Origin: CALBPI01 sp038529355
GTDB lineage: Bacteria; Pseudomonadota; Gammaproteobacteria; Steroidobacterales; Woeseiaceae
Direction of reading: 5' to 3'
Length of the DNA stretch: 64,000 nt
Assembly (NCBI GenBank): GCA_038529355.1
Contig: JBCBDU010000011.1
Location: forward strand, 1-64,000
Of this stretch, positions 46,262 through 54,463 are shown piece after piece. Position numbers and translations under genes: made by a program. The notes under the pieces were generated by a model. The model was not told the DNA's origin. It saw only the letters and a list, made by a program, of their open reading frames with translations, and searched no databases. Positions within the stretch are counted from its first letter, which is position 1, and every line of letters starts with the position of its first letter.

Positions 46262-46666
46262 GTGACAGGGACGACTACCAATGTCTCGTCAAAACGTCCG
46301 TATCTGATACGGGCCATGCATGAGTGGATGAGCGATAACGGTCACACGCCGCATATCGTTGTCGATGCACTACACGCGAACGTTCAGGTACCGCTGGAGC
46401 ACGTCAAAGACGATCGTATCGTGCTGAACGTCAGCCACTCCGCCGCCCACGGGCTGCAGCTCGGCAATCATATCGTTGCGTTTAAGGCCCGGTTTGGTGG
46501 CAAACCCTTTGAAGTCAGTGTGCCCGTCGCCGGCATTCTTGGTATCTATGCCCGCGAAACCGGTCAGGGTATGGTGTTCGCCGACGGCGATGATCAAAAC
46601 GATCCAGGCCCCGACGACGATGATGACGCGCAGAAAAAATCGCCCCATCTGAAGATCGTCAAGTAA
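46262..46666 (+). CDS. sspB: ClpXP specificity-enhancing factor SspB
   Basis: SspB delivers ssrA-tagged proteins to ClpXP. The 134-residue protein has the substrate-binding domain (about 10-110; RPYLIRAMHEWMSDNGHTPHIVVDA, NVSHSAAHGLQLGN), an acidic flexible linker (DGDDQNDPGPDDDDDA) and the short C-terminal ClpX-docking tail SPHLKIVK, equivalent to LRVVK in E. coli. The start is a GTG four bases after sspA. Confidence 0.95.
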   Translation: MTGTTTNVSSKRPYLIRAMHEWMSDNGHTPHIVVDALHANVQVPLEHVKDDRIVLNVSHSAAHGLQLGNHIVAFKARFGGKPFEVSVPVAGILGIYARETGQGMVFADGDDQNDPGPDDDDDAQKKSPHLKIVK

Positions 46667-46763
46667 CGGCATAGTCTTTTAGGTTGCGCTCCGACGAACG
46701 TCTGTGCAACCAACGCTGAGCGCCTGAATTCTGGTTGTCGTGGAAGCATGCAGGTTGGATGTG

Positions 46764-47165
46764 CTAGTCGAGTGAGCTAGCATCGAACGCGTTCTTGACC
46801 CACGTCAGAGTGGGTTTGTCATGCGCTTGCCCGTCAACGCCAATCACATCGAAACGCATCCATGCGTTGCGCCATTTCGGCTGGTGCTGCAGGAAATGCC
46901 GTGCTGCGTTGATGATTCTGCGTTGCTTAACGGCCGTGACTGATTCTGCTGCCGAACCCATAGCGCTGCCGCGACGGTAACGCACTTCGACGAATATCAG
47001 GTGGCGCTGATCGCAAACGATTAGATCGATTTCGCCCAGCCGGCATTGGTAGTTGCGTGCGACGACCTGACAGCCATGGGTCATCAAGTGCCGTTCCGAG
47101 ATTGCCTCGGCCCGTGCACCTTGACGATGCCGGCTATCTTTCGATTGCCGTTGCGCCTTCTTCAC
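46764..47165 (-). CDS. yraN: YraN family (UPF0102) endonuclease-like protein
   Basis: This protein has the YraN pattern of restriction-endonuclease-like folds: G-x-x-AE near the start, NYQCRLGEIDLIVCDQRHLIFVEVRYRRG with the putative D-ExK-like active site, and VTAVKQRRIINAARHFL. Its cellular role is not established. The frame is open to 47285, but most of that lies inside lpoA. A GTG at 47165 (133 residues, 32-base overlap with lpoA) gives the family length; its Shine-Dalgarno sequence is weak. Its place behind lpoA is conserved. Confidence 0.88.
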   Translation of the reverse strand: MKKAQRQSKDSRHRQGARAEAISERHLMTHGCQVVARNYQCRLGEIDLIVCDQRHLIFVEVRYRRGSAMGSAAESVTAVKQRRIINAARHFLQHQPKWRNAWMRFDVIGVDGQAHDKPTLTWVKNAFDASSLD

Positions 47166-49173
47166 GGGAGGTATCTGAATCGTCGGCCATGTTATCACCG
47201 GCTGGCGCAAGCGTAGCGTCGGTGTCGGTGCTATCAAAATCGAGATCGTCACGGGTGAAGTCGAATCTGGGTACCGGTGTATCAAGCACCGGCAGTGCTT
47301 CGGGTCTGCCTGAGTTGAACACGGCCCAATCGGTTTGCCGTCTTATGTGACCATCGTCGCCTAGCGACAATGTACCTGTCGCGCCGGACCAGGTTTGTGC
47401 GCCGCTCGCGCGCTCGTCACTGGTGATCTGCCGCAAAATGCCCCATGTGTCGAAGCCCAGTGCGAACAGTCGCGGCTGGCTGCGTGCGGCAGGAAAATAC
47501 TCGCGCAGCATCGCCAGCGGCGTCGACTCGCCACGCAGCTCATCGACCAGCCAGCGGACGTCGGTAAAGCGCACACCGTTCAGATCGGTGTCGGCTTGAC
47601 GTCGAGCAACGCTGTTGACATGTGACGTGGCAAATACTGGCAGGTCACCGGCATAGTGGAAGCGCAATTGCGGTTTCAACCGCCGACCACTGTCGGCGTT
47701 GGCGGCCATGAAGATGAAGTCGACATCCTGTCGGCGGCGAGGTTCGAATTGCAGCGCACCACCAATGGTCGCGCGCATATTGCGATACCGGGCAACGCTG
47801 TCGGTCAACAGCATGGCACGCTGGATTTCGTCGTTGTAGTCAGTCTCAGCAGGTACGTATTGCTCGTAGGTCAAGGTTTGACCACCCAGCGCCGCGAACT
47901 CGCGGCTGAATGCGTCGCGCACGCGCTCGCCCCAGCGGGTCGCCGGCACAAATGCAACGGCGCGGCGATGACCTTCGGCAATTGCGCGCGCCGCGACCGC
48001 TGCCGCCTCGTCTTCCGGCGCAAGGCCGAAGCAGAAAAAAGACCCTGGCAGACGCACTGTGTCCGGCGGATAGTTCAGCAGCAACGTGGGTACCGTCGGA
48101 CCAGCGTACGTTGCCAGCTCCTCAACGGCGCTGGGCAATACCGGACCAATAACGAATTGCGCACCATCGTCGATGGCTTGCTGATAGCTCAGCGTAGCGC
48201 CATTTTCGGTAATGTCATAAAAGCGCAGCGTCGGCGCGTTGAGTTGATCACGGTATTGCTCGGCGTAGGCGCTGAGCATGCCGTCGCGCACAGCCTGGCC
48301 AATGATTGCCGATCGACCACTGCTGGTCAGCAGCACTGCCACTGCCGTCGGCATGCCTGCCATGACGGTCGTATTCGTCGCGTCAATACCGGGCACGATA
48401 GTGCGCAACGCGGGGTGTTGCGGGTAGTCGCGGCGCCACATGGCGAGCCCGCGTTGCGGGCCGCCCGGCACTGTGCCGTCGGCAAGGGTGCCAAGCGCCA
48501 GCCAGCCGGCGAGCGTTGCATCGCTGGTTTGTGCCAGCGCATCGCGCAGCGCTTGCGGTGGGCTTTGTAGCAAGCCGTCCCAAATCATTCGATCGTTGTC
48601 GGCGATCTCCTGTCCGTTGCCGAGCCACAACTCGCGTTGTGCAAATGTTGCCAGCGCGGCCAGCGGATCACCGATCAGGAACTGTGCGTTGCCGCGAGCG
48701 GCTTCGGCGCGAATACGCGCGTCCAGTGACAACGTGCCCATATCAAGTTCTGCGAGCGCACTGAGCGCTCCACGGCCATCGGCGTTCAGGTTGGCCAGTC
48801 CGGCGCGCGCGATGTGCCAGCGGTTACGAATTGCGGTCGCCGGCGGCGTTGTCATTTGCGCCAACGCGGATTGCGCACGGCTCGCGTCGGCTTTGCCGAT
48901 CCAGGCGTCGGCCGCGCCCAACAGGTACGGGTCGCGGTCGGCGCCCGAGACGCTACCGGCCAATTGCATGAAGGCAACGGCAGCGCGTTCGTAGTCGCCA
49001 CGTTGCAGCAGGCGTTCGGCGCGCGTTGCGGAAATGCCGCCGCCGCTGCCTGGCAGCGTCTCGCACCCCGCAAGCGTTAGTGCGCATACCAGCGCGGCAA
49101 GCCAAAGCATGGACTGCGTGCAGCGAGCGAAGCGGGTTGCGTTTGCGGGTTGGTCAACGGTTGCGATGTTCAT
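47134..49173 (-). CDS. lpoA: Penicillin-binding protein activator lipoprotein LpoA
   Basis: LpoA is an outer-membrane lipoprotein that reaches through the periplasm to activate PBP1a. The 679-residue protein has a lipobox LTLAGC (Cys37), a TPR-like N-terminal region (about 50-280) and a C-terminal periplasmic-binding-protein-like domain (about 285-640; VAVLLTSSGRSAIIGQAVRDGMLSAY). The acidic last 35 residues look disordered. It is divergent from rsmI, with about 120 bases between. Confidence 0.93.
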   Translation of the reverse strand: MNIATVDQPANATRFARCTQSMLWLAALVCALTLAGCETLPGSGGGISATRAERLLQRGDYERAAVAFMQLAGSVSGADRDPYLLGAADAWIGKADASRAQSALAQMTTPPATAIRNRWHIARAGLANLNADGRGALSALAELDMGTLSLDARIRAEAARGNAQFLIGDPLAALATFAQRELWLGNGQEIADNDRMIWDGLLQSPPQALRDALAQTSDATLAGWLALGTLADGTVPGGPQRGLAMWRRDYPQHPALRTIVPGIDATNTTVMAGMPTAVAVLLTSSGRSAIIGQAVRDGMLSAYAEQYRDQLNAPTLRFYDITENGATLSYQQAIDDGAQFVIGPVLPSAVEELATYAGPTVPTLLLNYPPDTVRLPGSFFCFGLAPEDEAAAVAARAIAEGHRRAVAFVPATRWGERVRDAFSREFAALGGQTLTYEQYVPAETDYNDEIQRAMLLTDSVARYRNMRATIGGALQFEPRRRQDVDFIFMAANADSGRRLKPQLRFHYAGDLPVFATSHVNSVARRQADTDLNGVRFTDVRWLVDELRGESTPLAMLREYFPAARSQPRLFALGFDTWGILRQITSDERASGAQTWSGATGTLSLGDDGHIRRQTDWAVFNSGRPEALPVLDTPVPRFDFTRDDLDFDSTDTDATLAPAGDNMADDSDTSREEGATAIER

Positions 49174-49293
49174 GGTATTGGCATCTTGTGAGCGGGTTTG
49201 TCAGGATCACGCTCTGACCTAAGCCAATGAGCGCATCTGTGTTGAAACAATATTCTTATTATACCGTGACTGCCGATGCGGGTTGCTGCGTGC

Positions 49294-50142
49294 ATGAGTG
49301 ATCTTCCCGGACGCCTCGATGTTGTTGCGACGCCGATTGGTAATCTTGCCGATGCCGCACCGCGCATGCGCGATACGTTGGATGCCGCGGATCTCGTTCT
49401 CGTAGAAGATACACGTCGCACGGGCCGCCTGTTGCAGCAGTTTGGGCTCAAAAAGCCACTTTTTGCCCTGCATGACCACAATGAAGGCGATGTGACCGAC
49501 ACCCTGCTTGCGCGCCTGCTGGCTGGCGAGCGCATGGCGCTCGTTTCGGATGCTGGTACGCCGACCATCAGTGACCCGGGGTTTCGCCTGATCCGTGCCG
49601 CCCGTGGCGCCGGCGTTGCCGTGTCGCCGATACCCGGGCCGAGCGCCGTCATAGCGGCTTTGAGCGCATCGGGCTTAGCCACTGACCGCTTTTGCTTTGA
49701 AGGTTTTTTGCCGAACAAGTTCAAGGCGCGTTTGGAGCGCCTCACCGCGCTGCTCGATGAGCGCCGCACCATGGTGTTTTTCGAGTCCGTGCATCGCATC
49801 GAAGCCATGTTGGTCGATGCGATCGCAACGCTGGGTGGGGATCGTCCGGCATGCGTTGCGCGCGAGCTGACGAAAATGCACGAGCAAATTGTCGATGGCA
49901 CGTTGACTGATTTGCGCGCAGCAGTGGCGACGGGCGCGATCCCGTTGAAGGGTGAGTTCGTTGTGATCATCGGCGGCGCCGTCGCCGTTGCTGAGGCGCA
50001 CAATGCACAGGCGAAGCATATGTTGCGGGTGTTGTTGGCCGAGGGCCTTGCCGTCAAGCAAGCGGCGCGCATCGTCGCAACGTTGACGGGTGAGCCGCGC
50101 AACGAGCTCTATCAGGCCGCGTTGACGATTCAGAACGCCTGA
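49294..50142 (+). CDS. rsmI: 16S rRNA (cytidine-1402-2'-O)-methyltransferase
   Basis: RsmI 2'-O-methylates C1402 of 16S rRNA. The 282-residue protein has the tetrapyrrole-methylase-like fold: LDVVATPIGNLADAAPRMRDTL at the start, LVEDTRRTGRLLQQFG, ALVSDAGTPTISDPGFRLIRAA and GFLPNKFKARLERL. Two ATGs are possible (49276 and 49294); I prefer the second. The rnpB promoter lies just behind the stop. Confidence 0.95.
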   Translation: MSDLPGRLDVVATPIGNLADAAPRMRDTLDAADLVLVEDTRRTGRLLQQFGLKKPLFALHDHNEGDVTDTLLARLLAGERMALVSDAGTPTISDPGFRLIRAARGAGVAVSPIPGPSAVIAALSASGLATDRFCFEGFLPNKFKARLERLTALLDERRTMVFFESVHRIEAMLVDAIATLGGDRPACVARELTKMHEQIVDGTLTDLRAAVATGAIPLKGEFVVIIGGAVAVAEAHNAQAKHMLRVLLAEGLAVKQAARIVATLTGEPRNELYQAALTIQNA

Positions 50143-50157
50143 CGCTGACCGCATCGC

Positions 50158-50186
50158 TTGCCCGACGCCTGCGCATGACCTAAGGT
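50158..50186 (+). promoter_or_regulatory. Putative promoter of the RNase P RNA gene
   Basis: TTGCCC (50158-50163) and TAAGGT (50181-50186) are separated by 17 bases. The predicted start point, near 50193, coincides with the first paired base of the RNA. Confidence 0.5.
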
Positions 50187-50192
50187 TCGCCC

Positions 50193-50549
50193 GGGAGTCG
50201 GCCGGGCAATCGCTGTGTGCTTATGCGCGCGGAGGAAAGTCCGGGCTCCATCGGACAGGGCGCCAGGTAACGCCTGGGAGGCGCGAGCCTACGGAAAGTG
50301 CAGCAGAAAATAGACCGCCATGTACGCATGGTAAGGGTGAAATGGTGCGGTAAGAGCGCACCGCGCTGGTGGTAACAGCAGCGGCAAGGTAAACCCCGCC
50401 CGGAGCAAGACCAAATAGGGGAGCAGCGGCCTTGCGTCGCATCGCCGGTTCCGAGCGAGCTCCCGGGTAGGTCGCTACAGCATGGTGGTGACACCATGCG
50501 CAGATGAATGATTGTCCCTGACAGAACCCGGCTTACAGGCCGGCTCCCT
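50193..50549 (+). ncRNA. rnpB: RNase P RNA, bacterial class A
   Basis: The M1-type RNA is recognised from its universally conserved blocks: GAGGAAAGTCCGGGCTCC, then CAGGGCGCCAGGTAACGCCT, GGGTGAAATGGTGCGGTAAG, GGTAAACCCCGCCCGGAGCA, AGACCAAATAGGGGAG and GATGAATGATTGTCCCTGAC, ending in CAGAACCCGGCTTACA. The two ends pair over 11 bases (50193-50203 with 50537-50547, one G-U) to form P1, which fixes the boundaries. It matures tRNA 5' ends. It lies between rsmI and mraZ, as in other gammaproteobacteria. Confidence 0.97.
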
Positions 50550-50550
50550 C

Positions 50551-50844
50551 TTTTCCTTTGAAATGCCTCAAAATCATCATTTGCGTGATTTTAGGCACAT
50601 TTTCGCCACATTTACGCGCTATTTTCTGATTTATGACTGTGCCAGACGTTCAACCTCACGGTCGTTTGCGCAAATTGGCGCGTTTGGGTATTTGTCGCTG
50701 AATGACGACGCAGTAGTTAGCTCTAATTTAGCAATAAGCTGTAAGGCGCTGAATTTTCGTGCCTTATAGTTGGCAAAAAACTCGCAAAAAGTGGCGCAAA
50801 AACCGCCTAAGTGCCTGTCCTGCAACAATAATTAGCGTCAAGAG
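50551..50844 (+). other. AT-rich region between rnpB and the dcw promoter
   Basis: This stretch is clearly richer in A and T than its surroundings and has no convincing gene. It begins with a hairpin (50564-50575 with 50585-50595, 11 bp and one bulge) that could end the rnpB transcript. Near its end are three A-tracts in GCAAAAA units (50773-50780, 50784-50790, 50796-50802), spaced 11-12 bases apart, which should bend the DNA. Confidence 0.5.
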
Positions 50845-50851
50845 TTGACGC
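50835..50851. repeat. 17-base perfect inverted repeat over the mraZ -35 (possible operator)
   Basis: GCGTCAA (50835-50841) and TTGACGC (50845-50851) flank the centre GAG. The right arm contains the whole -35 hexamer, so a dimeric protein bound here would block RNA polymerase. Confidence 0.5.
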
Positions 50852-50873
50852 AAAATTATCTGCTCCCTATATT
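50845..50873 (+). promoter_or_regulatory. Sigma-70 promoter of the dcw cluster (PmraZ)
   Basis: TTGACG (50845-50850) and TATATT (50868-50873) are separated by the optimal 17 bases. Transcription would start near 50880, about 47 bases before mraZ. Confidence 0.75.
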
Positions 50874-50882
50874 TGATAGGAA

Positions 50883-50898
50883 GTGGGGAGAAGTGGAA
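50883..50898 (+). promoter_or_regulatory. Probable MraZ binding repeats
   Basis: GTGGGG (50883-50888) and GTGGAA (50893-50898) repeat with a 10-base period just after the predicted start point, with a weaker AAAGGG at 50901. MraZ is known to bind TGGGN-type repeats of this period in its own promoter in other bacteria, so this is likely its autoregulatory site. Confidence 0.55.
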
Positions 50899-50926
50899 AA
50901 AAAGGGTTTTTTCCGTCGCAAGAACT

Positions 50927-51385
50927 ATGTTTCGTGGTCCATCTAAAGTAACGCTCGATGCTAAAGGTCGTATGGCGATTCCTACTCGCTATCGCGAGCG
51001 TATTGCTGCGCGTTGCGAGAACCACCTGGTGGCCACCGTCGATCGAGGCTGTCTCCTTATTTACCCATTGCCTGATTGGGAGGATATCGAAAGAAAGCTC
51101 GACCGTCTCCCTGCATTGGATAAACAGGCGCGCAGGTTGCAGCGCGTGCTGCTTGGCCACGCCGAAGATCTCGAAATGGATGCGCAAGGTCGTGTGTTGA
51201 TCCCCAAAGTCCTGCGTGAATACACGCGCATCGGCAAGCGCGCGATGCTGATTGGTCAGGGGCGCAAGTTCGAGCTGTGGGACGAGGAGGCCTGGAATGC
51301 GCGCATGGATGCGTGGATGTCGGAAGACGAGGACGAAGATGATGGCGCGCCATTGTCTGCTGTGCTGGAGACGTTGACGCTGTGA
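50927..51385 (+). CDS. mraZ: Transcriptional regulator and cell-division protein MraZ
   Basis: MraZ is the AbrB-like regulator at the head of the division and cell-wall cluster. The 152-residue protein has two SpoVT/AbrB-like repeats (FRGPSKVTLDAKGRMAIPTRYRE and EDLEMDAQGRVLIPKVLREY). The frame is open to 50873, but the ATG at 50927 gives the family start MFRGPSKV. It probably represses its own promoter through the repeats just upstream. Its stop overlaps the rsmH GTG by four bases. Confidence 0.95.
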   Translation: MFRGPSKVTLDAKGRMAIPTRYRERIAARCENHLVATVDRGCLLIYPLPDWEDIERKLDRLPALDKQARRLQRVLLGHAEDLEMDAQGRVLIPKVLREYTRIGKRAMLIGQGRKFELWDEEAWNARMDAWMSEDEDEDDGAPLSAVLETLTL

Positions 51386-52320
51386 CGAACACTCATCAGC
51401 CCGTCATGTTGCGCGAGGTGCTGGACGGTTTGGCGATTCGACCTGACGGTTGCTATGTCGATGCGACGTTCGGGCGAGGTGGGCATAGCGCGGCCATTCT
51501 CGAGCGATTGGGCGATAGTGGCCGTCTTCTGGCATTGGATCGCGATGCCAGTGCTGTTGCCGTGGCCGGCAAGAAATTCGCCGACGAGCCGCGCTTTGCG
51601 ATTACGCATGCGCCGTTCGCGACACTGGCAAGCGTTGTGCGCGATGCAGGGCTGCTAGGTCAGGTTGACGGCTTGCTGTTTGATTTCGGCGTGTCGTCTC
51701 CGCAGCTTGACGATGCCGATCGAGGTTTTAGTTTTCTGCGCGATGGTCCGCTCGATATGCGAATGGATGCGGAGCAAACGCTCACCGCTGCGGCCTATCT
51801 TGCTGACATCGACGAATCTGCGCTGCGTCAGGATATCGCGCGGTTGGGCGAGGAGCGCCTGGCGGCGCGTATTGCGCGAGCGATCGTGCATGCGCGTGAC
51901 AAGGCGCCGATCACGCGCACACTACAGTTGGCTGGCATCGTCGAGGCGGCAACCCCGGCACGTGTGCGTGCGCGCTCCGCACGCCACCCGGCGACTAAAA
52001 CATTTCAGGCGATTCGCATGCGCATCAACGATGAATTGGGGCAAATCTCGGATGCGCTTGATGCCGTTGTGAACGTTTTGGCAATCGGTGGTCGCGTATG
52101 TTTTTTGACGTTCCATTCGCTCGAGGATCGCCCGGTGAAACGCTTCTTGCGCGACCAGTCGGCCGAGGATCCGGTGTATCGCGGTCTGCCGGATGTGCCG
52201 CCGCACGCGCGACCTGCGATGCGCATCGTTGGCAAGGCCTGTGTCGCCGACGATCGCGAGCTCGACGACAACCCGCGCGCGCGCAGCGCACGCCTGCGCG
52301 TCGGGGAGCGATTGCAATGA
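51382..52320 (+). CDS. rsmH: 16S rRNA (cytosine-1402-N4)-methyltransferase
   Basis: RsmH methylates N4 of C1402, the same nucleotide that RsmI modifies on the ribose. The 312-residue protein has HQPVMLREVLDGLAIRPDGCYVDATFGRGGHSAAIL with the SAM site, DGLLFDFGVSSPQLDDADRGFSF, and the C-terminal FLTFHSLEDRPVKRFLR. The start is a GTG overlapping mraZ, and the stop overlaps ftsL (ATGA). Confidence 0.96.
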   Translation: MTNTHQPVMLREVLDGLAIRPDGCYVDATFGRGGHSAAILERLGDSGRLLALDRDASAVAVAGKKFADEPRFAITHAPFATLASVVRDAGLLGQVDGLLFDFGVSSPQLDDADRGFSFLRDGPLDMRMDAEQTLTAAAYLADIDESALRQDIARLGEERLAARIARAIVHARDKAPITRTLQLAGIVEAATPARVRARSARHPATKTFQAIRMRINDELGQISDALDAVVNVLAIGGRVCFLTFHSLEDRPVKRFLRDQSAEDPVYRGLPDVPPHARPAMRIVGKACVADDRELDDNPRARSARLRVGERLQ

Positions 52321-52721
52321 GTCTTGAGTCTGTTGCTGCTGCACGCCACAAGCCAGGCGTGAGTTTGTCGCTGGTGGTTTTGTTGCTCGTTGCGTTATGC
52401 GTGGCGGCGATTGCGCTGGCTTACACCAAGCATCAATCACGGCAATTGTTCATCGAGCTGCAAGCGCTGTCGGCGCAGCGCGACGATCTGAATGTCGAAT
52501 GGGGGCGTTTGCAACTCGAACAAAGCAGCTATGCCGCGCACAGTCTGATCGAGAAGAAGGCTGCGGAGTCGCTGTCGTTGTTCAGGCCTTCGGCCAGCGA
52601 AGTGTTTTTGATCAGTAACGATGGTGATTATCGCTTCGTCGGTCTCGAGCCGATGAGTGAAGAGCTGGCTCGCCTGATTGAGCAGCGTGCGGAAGACGCT
52701 GCCGTGGCGGCAGCGCAATGA
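52317..52721 (+). CDS. ftsL: Cell division protein FtsL
   Basis: FtsL is a bitopic divisome protein that forms a complex with FtsB and FtsQ and activates FtsWI. The 134-residue protein has a short cytoplasmic tail, one membrane helix (about 15-38; LSLVVLLLVALCVAAIALAY) and a periplasmic coiled coil (about 42-85; RQLFIELQALSAQRDDLNVEWGRLQLEQ). A longer open frame starts at 52098 inside rsmH, but the ATG at 52317 overlaps the rsmH stop and fits the family. Confidence 0.93.
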   Translation: MSLESVAAARHKPGVSLSLVVLLLVALCVAAIALAYTKHQSRQLFIELQALSAQRDDLNVEWGRLQLEQSSYAAHSLIEKKAAESLSLFRPSASEVFLISNDGDYRFVGLEPMSEELARLIEQRAEDAAVAAAQ

Positions 52722-54463
52722 GTCGCAAATCGCCCAGCCGTAAGTCGGAGAAGAAGGCGGACGTCGTGCGACGCTTTCGTATGCGCAGCGGCATATTGTC
52801 TAGCGTATTCATTGTTGTCGCGGTTATTCTCGTCGGTCGGGTCGCCAAGCTGCAGGTGCTCGATCGCGAATTCCTGAACCAGCAGGCGGATGCGCGACAT
52901 CTGCGGCGTACCAATATCGTTGCGCATCGCGGCGCGATTACCGATCGTTTCGGAGAGCCGCTGGCGCTGTCGACGCCGGTCGACAGTATTTGGGTGAACC
53001 CAAAAGAGTTAGTCCCCGAGATGGACCAATTGCCGCGGCTCGCCAAGGCGTTGCAAATCGACGCTGATCAGCTGATGCGTAATGTCAATCGCAATCTCAC
53101 GCGCGAATTTGTTTATCTGCGTCGCCACGTGCGCCCTGAGCAAGTGCGACGAGTGTCTGATCTGGAGCTACCAGGCATTGATGTGCAGCGTGAATTCAAG
53201 CGCTTCTATCCCGCCGGTGAAGTTGCCGGACACCTCGTTGGGTTTACCGATATCGATGGTGTCGGTCAGGAAGGTCTTGAGCTTGCCTACAACCATGCTT
53301 TGAAAGGCGAGAACGGCGCCAAACGCGTGTTGCGTGATCGCAAAGGGCAGGTGTTTCGGGATGTTGAAAGCATCAGTACGCCGCGCCACGGCGAGACTTT
53401 GGCGACAAGCATTGATCTGCGTCTGCAGTATTTCGCCTATCGCGAATTGAAGCGCGCTATGCAGCGTAACGGTGCGCGTTCCGGTTCGATGGTTATTGTT
53501 GATGTGCATACCGGCGAAGTGCTTGCGATGGTGAATCAGCCGTCGTACAACCCGAATGATCGGTCTCAATACAAACCGGTGCGATATCGTAATCGCGCGA
53601 TTACCGACATCATGGAGCCTGGCTCCAGTATCAAGCCGCTGATCGTTGCGGCGGCGCTTGAGAACGGCGTTTTGCAGGCCGACGATATCATCGATACATC
53701 GCCTGGTTTCGTGCAGGTTGGCGCCAAGCGTATCGAGGATCACCACAACCTTGGGCCAATTGACCTGACGACGTTGATCGCGCGCTCGAGCAATGTTGGT
53801 ATCACCAAGATTGCGATTCGCATGCAACCCGAGCAGTTGTGGCGTGGATTGACCGCGTTGGGTCTGGGTAGCCTGACGTCGAGCGGTTTTCCCGGCGAGT
53901 CCGGCGGCTTGCTCAGTCACTTTAATCACTGGAAAAAGATCAGCCAGGCAACGATTGCCTATGGCTACGGTTTGTCGGTCACGCCGTTGCAGTTGGCGCG
54001 CGCTTACGCGGCACTCGGCAACGGTGGTGAGTTGAAGCCGGTGTCCTTGTTGCGACAGGCGGGTCCAGTCGCTGGCGAGCGCGTGTTCAGCGCTGAAACG
54101 ACTGACACCGTGTTGCGGATGATGGAGCACGTGGTGCTGCCCGGTGGGACTGGTACCAAAGCCGCGATCCCCGGTTACCGGGTTGCTGGCAAAACCGGCA
54201 CTGCGTGGAAATTCGCTGCGGGTGGCTACTCGCAGGACAAATACCTGTCGCTGTTCGCCGGTTTGGTGCCTGCATCCAACCCGCGGCTTGCGGCGGTCGT
54301 TGTGATCGATGAGCCGACCGGCGTTGATTACTATGGCGGCGATGTTGCCGCGCCGGTGTTCGCTGAAGTCATGGCCGAGGCGCTGCGTTTGATGGCGCTG
54401 ACGCCGGACGATGCGCCGGGACTCGAGCGGCAAATCACTGCGCAAATCGGTGATGCCCGATGA
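52718..54463 (+). CDS. ftsI: Septal peptidoglycan transpeptidase FtsI (PBP3)
   Basis: FtsI cross-links septal peptidoglycan with FtsW. The 581-residue protein has an N-terminal membrane helix (about 27-46), a class B dimerisation domain and a transpeptidase domain. The catalytic serine is Ser303 in EPGSSIKPL (SxxK); SSN and KTG boxes follow in RSSNVGITKI and AGKTGTAWKFA. The start overlaps the ftsL stop by four bases and murE overlaps its end. Confidence 0.96.
   Translation: MSRKSPSRKSEKKADVVRRFRMRSGILSSVFIVVAVILVGRVAKLQVLDREFLNQQADARHLRRTNIVAHRGAITDRFGEPLALSTPVDSIWVNPKELVPEMDQLPRLAKALQIDADQLMRNVNRNLTREFVYLRRHVRPEQVRRVSDLELPGIDVQREFKRFYPAGEVAGHLVGFTDIDGVGQEGLELAYNHALKGENGAKRVLRDRKGQVFRDVESISTPRHGETLATSIDLRLQYFAYRELKRAMQRNGARSGSMVIVDVHTGEVLAMVNQPSYNPNDRSQYKPVRYRNRAITDIMEPGSSIKPLIVAAALENGVLQADDIIDTSPGFVQVGAKRIEDHHNLGPIDLTTLIARSSNVGITKIAIRMQPEQLWRGLTALGLGSLTSSGFPGESGGLLSHFNHWKKISQATIAYGYGLSVTPLQLARAYAALGNGGELKPVSLLRQAGPVAGERVFSAETTDTVLRMMEHVVLPGGTGTKAAIPGYRVAGKTGTAWKFAAGGYSQDKYLSLFAGLVPASNPRLAAVVVIDEPTGVDYYGGDVAAPVFAEVMAEALRLMALTPDDAPGLERQITAQIGDAR

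Noticed and set aside
46682..46711. Hairpin between sspB and yraN as a shared terminator
   Set aside because: Only six terminal base pairs around a long unpaired loop and no T-run on either strand; too weak to call.
50631..50828. 65-codon minus-strand frame between rnpB and mraZ
   Set aside because: It lies in AT-rich regulatory DNA with no ribosome-binding site; the region is better explained by promoter architecture.
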